Assembly: GCA_001303545.1 (NCBI GenBank)
Contig: LJUA01000007.1
Coordinates: 1 to 24,782, forward strand
DNA: 24,782 nucleotides
Source: Dehalococcoidia bacterium SM23_28_2
GTDB taxonomy: Bacteria; Chloroflexota; Dehalococcoidia; SM23-28-2
Reading direction: 5' to 3'
Under the pieces are notes generated by a model. That model saw only the letters and a list, made by a program, of their open reading frames with translations. It searched no databases and had not been told where the DNA came from. Positions 22,275-24,782 of the stretch are shown piece by piece. Position numbers and translations under genes: made by a program. The stretch's first letter is position 1. Every line of letters begins with the position of its first letter.

Positions 22275-22877
22275 ATGGCCCGCATGTCCATCTTCGAGCG
22301 CTGGCTGGTCAAGAGCCCCTTCCGCGCCTGGCTCCAGCGGGGCGAGATCCGCGCCTTCCTGCGCTGGGCGGATCTCTCACCTCATGCCTGCATGCTGGAT
22401 ATGGGCTGCGGCACCGGTGTCTCCTCGGCTCTCATCCTGGATGCCCTGCGACCTCCCTGCCTGGCGGCCTTCGACTTCGACTCGTCGATGGTCGGCGTCG
22501 CCTACCGACATCTGGCCCGCCATCGCCACCAACAGCGCCTCCACCTGGCGGTGGCCGACGCCACCCATATACCCTACAGAGACGGCCTGTTCGACGCCGT
22601 CTTCGAGTCAGGCGTCGTTCACCACATCCCGGACTGGCGGGCCGCTGTGCGAGAGGCGGGTCGCGTGCTCGGGCCCGGCGGACGCTTCTGCTTCGCCGAG
22701 CCGTCGCGCCGGCGCCTGCGCCGTGGGCTCTATCGGATGCTGCCCCACTCCGTGGAGTCGATGTTCGACGTCGAGGAGTGGCGCTCGGCGCTCGCCGAGG
22801 CCGGTCTTCAGGTAGAGGGGCCACTGCGCCGCCTGCCGCTGTGGGACATCTGCGGCCTGGCGATGAAGCAGGCCTAG
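22275..22877 (+). CDS. Class I SAM-dependent methyltransferase (Methyltransf_11)
   Basis: A 200-residue small methyltransferase. SAM motif I LDMGCGTGVSS is at 41-51, the acidic end of strand 2 is in AAFDFDSSM, motif II-like VADATHIPYRDGLFDAVF and motif III-like VLGPGGRFCFAEPS. The N-terminal ARMSIFERWLVKSPFRAWLQR is amphipathic and basic, as often seen in membrane-associated lipid or quinone methyltransferases. GAGAGG lies 7 nt upstream of the ATG, and the gap from the lipid kinase stop is 48 nt, so it is probably the last gene of the cluster. A lipid or polar-headgroup substrate is an inference from position; quinone-type substrates are an alternative. Confidence 0.88.
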   Translation: MARMSIFERWLVKSPFRAWLQRGEIRAFLRWADLSPHACMLDMGCGTGVSSALILDALRPPCLAAFDFDSSMVGVAYRHLARHRHQQRLHLAVADATHIPYRDGLFDAVFESGVVHHIPDWRAAVREAGRVLGPGGRFCFAEPSRRRLRRGLYRMLPHSVESMFDVEEWRSALAEAGLQVEGPLRRLPLWDICGLAMKQA

Positions 22878-22928
22878 CTCTGACCTCACCTTGCCCCTAA
22901 CGTGCCCTGATCGTAAGCTATGACTGAG

Positions 22929-22946
22929 GCGGGCCGAAGGGTCCGC
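22929..22946 (+). other. Stem-loop GCGGGCC-GAAG-GGTCCGC before the CoA-transferase genes
   Basis: A 7-bp stem (one G-T pair) with a GAAG tetraloop in the gap between the methyltransferase and CoA-transferase genes, ending 28 nt before the ATG at 22975. No T-tract follows, so it does not look like a standard terminator. It may be a leader element or a processing site. Confidence 0.4.
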
Positions 22947-22974
22947 TGAAGATTGTCCAGGGAGAAGCACCAGC

Positions 22975-24177
22975 ATGGCGGAAACAGCCCTCGATGGGCT
23001 CAAGGTCCTGGAGTACTGCCAGATGATCAGCGGCCCCTACTGCGGCAAGCTCCTGGCCGATATGGGCGCAGAGGTCATCAAGGTGGAGGAGCCGCAGTTG
23101 GGCGACGCCGCCCGCAAGAGAGGCCCTTTCCTGGACGATGTCCCCCATCCGGAGAAGAGCGGCCTCTTCCTCTACCTGAACACTAACAAGCTGGGGATCA
23201 CCCTTAACCTGCGCACAACCAGCGGCCGCCAGATCTTCCAGCGCCTGGCCGAGCAGGCCGACATCCTCATCGAGGACCGCCCGCCCGGCGAGATGGCCGA
23301 TCTGGGCCTGGACTACGACAGCCTGAGCGCCATCAACCCCGGCCTCATCTTCATCTCCATCACCCCCTACGGCCAGACGGGCCCCTACCGGGACTACAAG
23401 AGCTATCATCTCAACCTCTACCACGCCACCGGCCTTTCGTCCTTCGTCTACGTCCCTCGCCAAGCAGAGCCAGATTCGCCGCCGGTGGTGGCCGGGGGCC
23501 AGGTGGGTGACTACGACGGAGGCCTCACCGCCGCGGTCGCCGCCCTCGCCGCCCTCTGGATCCGCCTGGCCACCGGCGAGGGCCAGCACATCGACATCTC
23601 CAAATTCGAGGCGTTGCTTGCCATGGAGCGGGTGGAGATATGCCGCTTCGCCAATCAACCCGACGCCCCTCCCTGGAAAGGCATGGTAGGAGGGCTCGTG
23701 CCCTGCCAGGATGGACACGTGGTCGTCACCCCTGCCCAGAACCACCAGTGGCAGGCGCTCGTGAAGCTGATGGGCAACCCCGCCTGGGCCCAGGAAGAGA
23801 ATTGCCGCGACGAGTTCGCTCGAGCCCAGCACCGTGATGAGATCCAGCAGCGGCTGGAGGAGTGGATGGCCCAGCACCCTAAGGAAGAGATCTATTCCGA
23901 GGGCCAAAGGGTCGGCCTTCCCGTCGGGCCGGTGCGCACGGTGGCGGAGATAGCCAACTGGCAGCAGGCGCGCCAGCGCGGTTTCTTCGCCCCCCTTGAC
24001 CATCCCCAAGCGGGCAGACTGGAATATCCCGCCGCTGCCTACAAGATGTCCGAGACGCCCTGGCGAGGGGAACGAGCCGCTCCCCTCCTCGGCGAGCACA
24101 ATGAGCAGGTCTACTGCTGCCGCCTGGGCTACTCGCGCGAGGAGCTGGCCAGGATGGCCGCTGCCGGCATCATCTAG
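22975..24177 (+). CDS. Class III CoA-transferase (CaiB/BaiF family), first of a pair
   Basis: A 400-residue enzyme. The N-terminal block ALDGLKVLEYCQMISGPYCGKLLADMGAEVIKVEEP is the family signature, and the catalytic Asp is D179 in QVGDYDGG. Class III enzymes transfer CoA between carboxylic acids through an aspartyl anhydride; substrates range from carnitine and formyl to bile, benzylsuccinate and malate-type acids. GGGAG lies about 8 nt upstream of the ATG. The next gene, 15 nt on, is a different family III protein, so a heteromeric transferase such as the BbsEF or SmtAB type is possible. The acid specificity is not readable. Confidence 0.92.
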   Translation: MAETALDGLKVLEYCQMISGPYCGKLLADMGAEVIKVEEPQLGDAARKRGPFLDDVPHPEKSGLFLYLNTNKLGITLNLRTTSGRQIFQRLAEQADILIEDRPPGEMADLGLDYDSLSAINPGLIFISITPYGQTGPYRDYKSYHLNLYHATGLSSFVYVPRQAEPDSPPVVAGGQVGDYDGGLTAAVAALAALWIRLATGEGQHIDISKFEALLAMERVEICRFANQPDAPPWKGMVGGLVPCQDGHVVVTPAQNHQWQALVKLMGNPAWAQEENCRDEFARAQHRDEIQQRLEEWMAQHPKEEIYSEGQRVGLPVGPVRTVAEIANWQQARQRGFFAPLDHPQAGRLEYPAAAYKMSETPWRGERAAPLLGEHNEQVYCCRLGYSREELARMAAAGII

Positions 24178-24192
24178 GGAAAAAGCTGCCAG

Positions 24193-24782
24193 ATGACGAA
24201 AGGTCCCCTGGACGGCGTCAGAATCCTAGACTTCACATGGGCCTGGGCCGGGCCCTACGGAACCCTGCTTCTTGCCATGCTGGGAGCAGAGGTCATCAAG
24301 GTAGAGAGCCGTCGTCGCCTCGACCACACTCGCCTGCGCTCCCTGATGGCCGGGCCGACACTGACCAGCCCCGACCATGCGGTCGTATTCAACGATCTGA
24401 ACATTGGCAAGCTGAGCCTGAGCCTCAACCTTAGCCAGCCCAAAGCGGTGGAGATAGCGAAGAGAGTTGCCCGGATAAGCGACGTTGTGACCCAGAACAT
24501 GCGCCCAGGCGTGATGGAGAGGCTCGGCCTGGGATACGACGATTTCAAGGCAGTGAAGCCGGATATCATCATGCTCTCCTCCTCAGCCGTCGGCGCCACC
24601 GGGCCGGAGCGCACCTACAGTGGCTATGCCCCCACCTTCGCCGCCCTCGGCGGCCATTCCTACATCAGCGGCAACCCTGAGGGCCATCCCCTGCCCATCA
24701 GCGGCGCCGTCGACCTGCGGGTGGGCACCACTTCGGCCTTCGCCATCCTGGCCGCGCTCCACTATCGAGCACGCACCGGCAA
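24193..24782 (+). CDS. Class III CoA-transferase (CaiB/BaiF family), 5' part, cut by the window end
   Basis: The frame is open from ATG 24193 to the window edge (196 codons seen). It starts TKGPLDGVRILDFTWAWAGPYG and continues LLLAMLGAEVIKVES, with NDLNIGKLSLSLNL, RPGVMERLGLGY and IIMLSSSAVGATGPE, all typical CaiB/BaiF blocks. The catalytic Asp is D174 in GAVDLRVGT. About half of a normal ~400-residue protein is present. It is a clear paralogue of the preceding gene but not a recent duplicate, which fits different subunits. The gap of 15 nt indicates one operon. Confidence 0.9.
   Translation, partial: MTKGPLDGVRILDFTWAWAGPYGTLLLAMLGAEVIKVESRRRLDHTRLRSLMAGPTLTSPDHAVVFNDLNIGKLSLSLNLSQPKAVEIAKRVARISDVVTQNMRPGVMERLGLGYDDFKAVKPDIIMLSSSAVGATGPERTYSGYAPTFAALGGHSYISGNPEGHPLPISGAVDLRVGTTSAFAILAALHYRARTG

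Noticed and set aside
22929..22946. Stem-loop considered as an intrinsic terminator of the lipid cluster
   Set aside because: No T-tract follows it in either direction; listed only as a stem-loop.
22918..24099. A 393-codon open frame on the minus strand
   Set aside because: Exact antisense of the first CoA-transferase gene, which has clear family motifs.

Overview
The window is GC-rich, densely packed bacterial DNA: 22 protein genes, the last cut by the right edge, with no rRNA, tRNA, CRISPR array or insertion sequence that I could see. Several promoters match the housekeeping -35/-10 pattern, most starts have a clear GGAGG-type ribosome binding site, and secreted proteins carry lipoprotein signal peptides ending in ACGDD or GCGDD. 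The gene repertoire (CaiB/BaiF CoA-transferases, nitronate monooxygenase, a 4-hydroxybutyryl-CoA dehydratase-like enzyme, ProX-type transporter, ether-lipid-type genes) would fit Chloroflexota (Dehalococcoidia-like) or an actinobacterium. This is a low-confidence inference; there is no marker gene.

Layout, left to right. (1) 73-726 is a metallo-beta-lactamase-fold hydrolase, converging on a MacB/LolCDE-type ABC exporter (723-3095 permease, 3126-3896 ATPase). (2) 4077-5225 is a secreted eight-repeat beta-propeller lipoprotein and 5313-6026 an unrecognised membrane-anchored protein. (3) 6152-7123 nitronate monooxygenase converges on a 4-hydroxybutyryl-CoA dehydratase-like flavoprotein at 7120-8562; divergent from the latter is an alpha/beta-hydrolase lipoprotein (8769-10007). 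(4) 10034-11814 holds a beta-hydroxyacid dehydrogenase and an SDR on the minus strand, divergent from a methyltransferase plus alanine-dehydrogenase-like pair (11956-14078). (5) 14176-17727 is a complete osmoprotectant-type ABC importer, with ATPase-CBS, two permeases and a binding lipoprotein. (6) 17973-22877 is a tight plus-strand cluster: alkyl-DHAP-synthase-like FAD enzyme, GlpD, diacylglycerol-kinase-like enzyme and a small methyltransferase. (7) 22975-24782 holds two adjacent class III CoA-transferase genes.

The most interesting unit is region 6. An ether-bond-forming enzyme homologue sits with the enzyme that makes DHAP from glycerol-3-phosphate and with a lipid kinase, suggesting a bacterial ether-glycerolipid (or related glycerolipid) pathway. 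Other strong points are the HpaB-like protein that retains all four iron-sulfur ligands of 4-hydroxybutyryl-CoA dehydratase; the alanine dehydrogenase homologue whose NAD-binding Asp is replaced by Ser-Arg, predicting NADP use; and two divergent promoter pairs with back-to-back -35 boxes. Everything here is read from sequence by eye; no searches were run.
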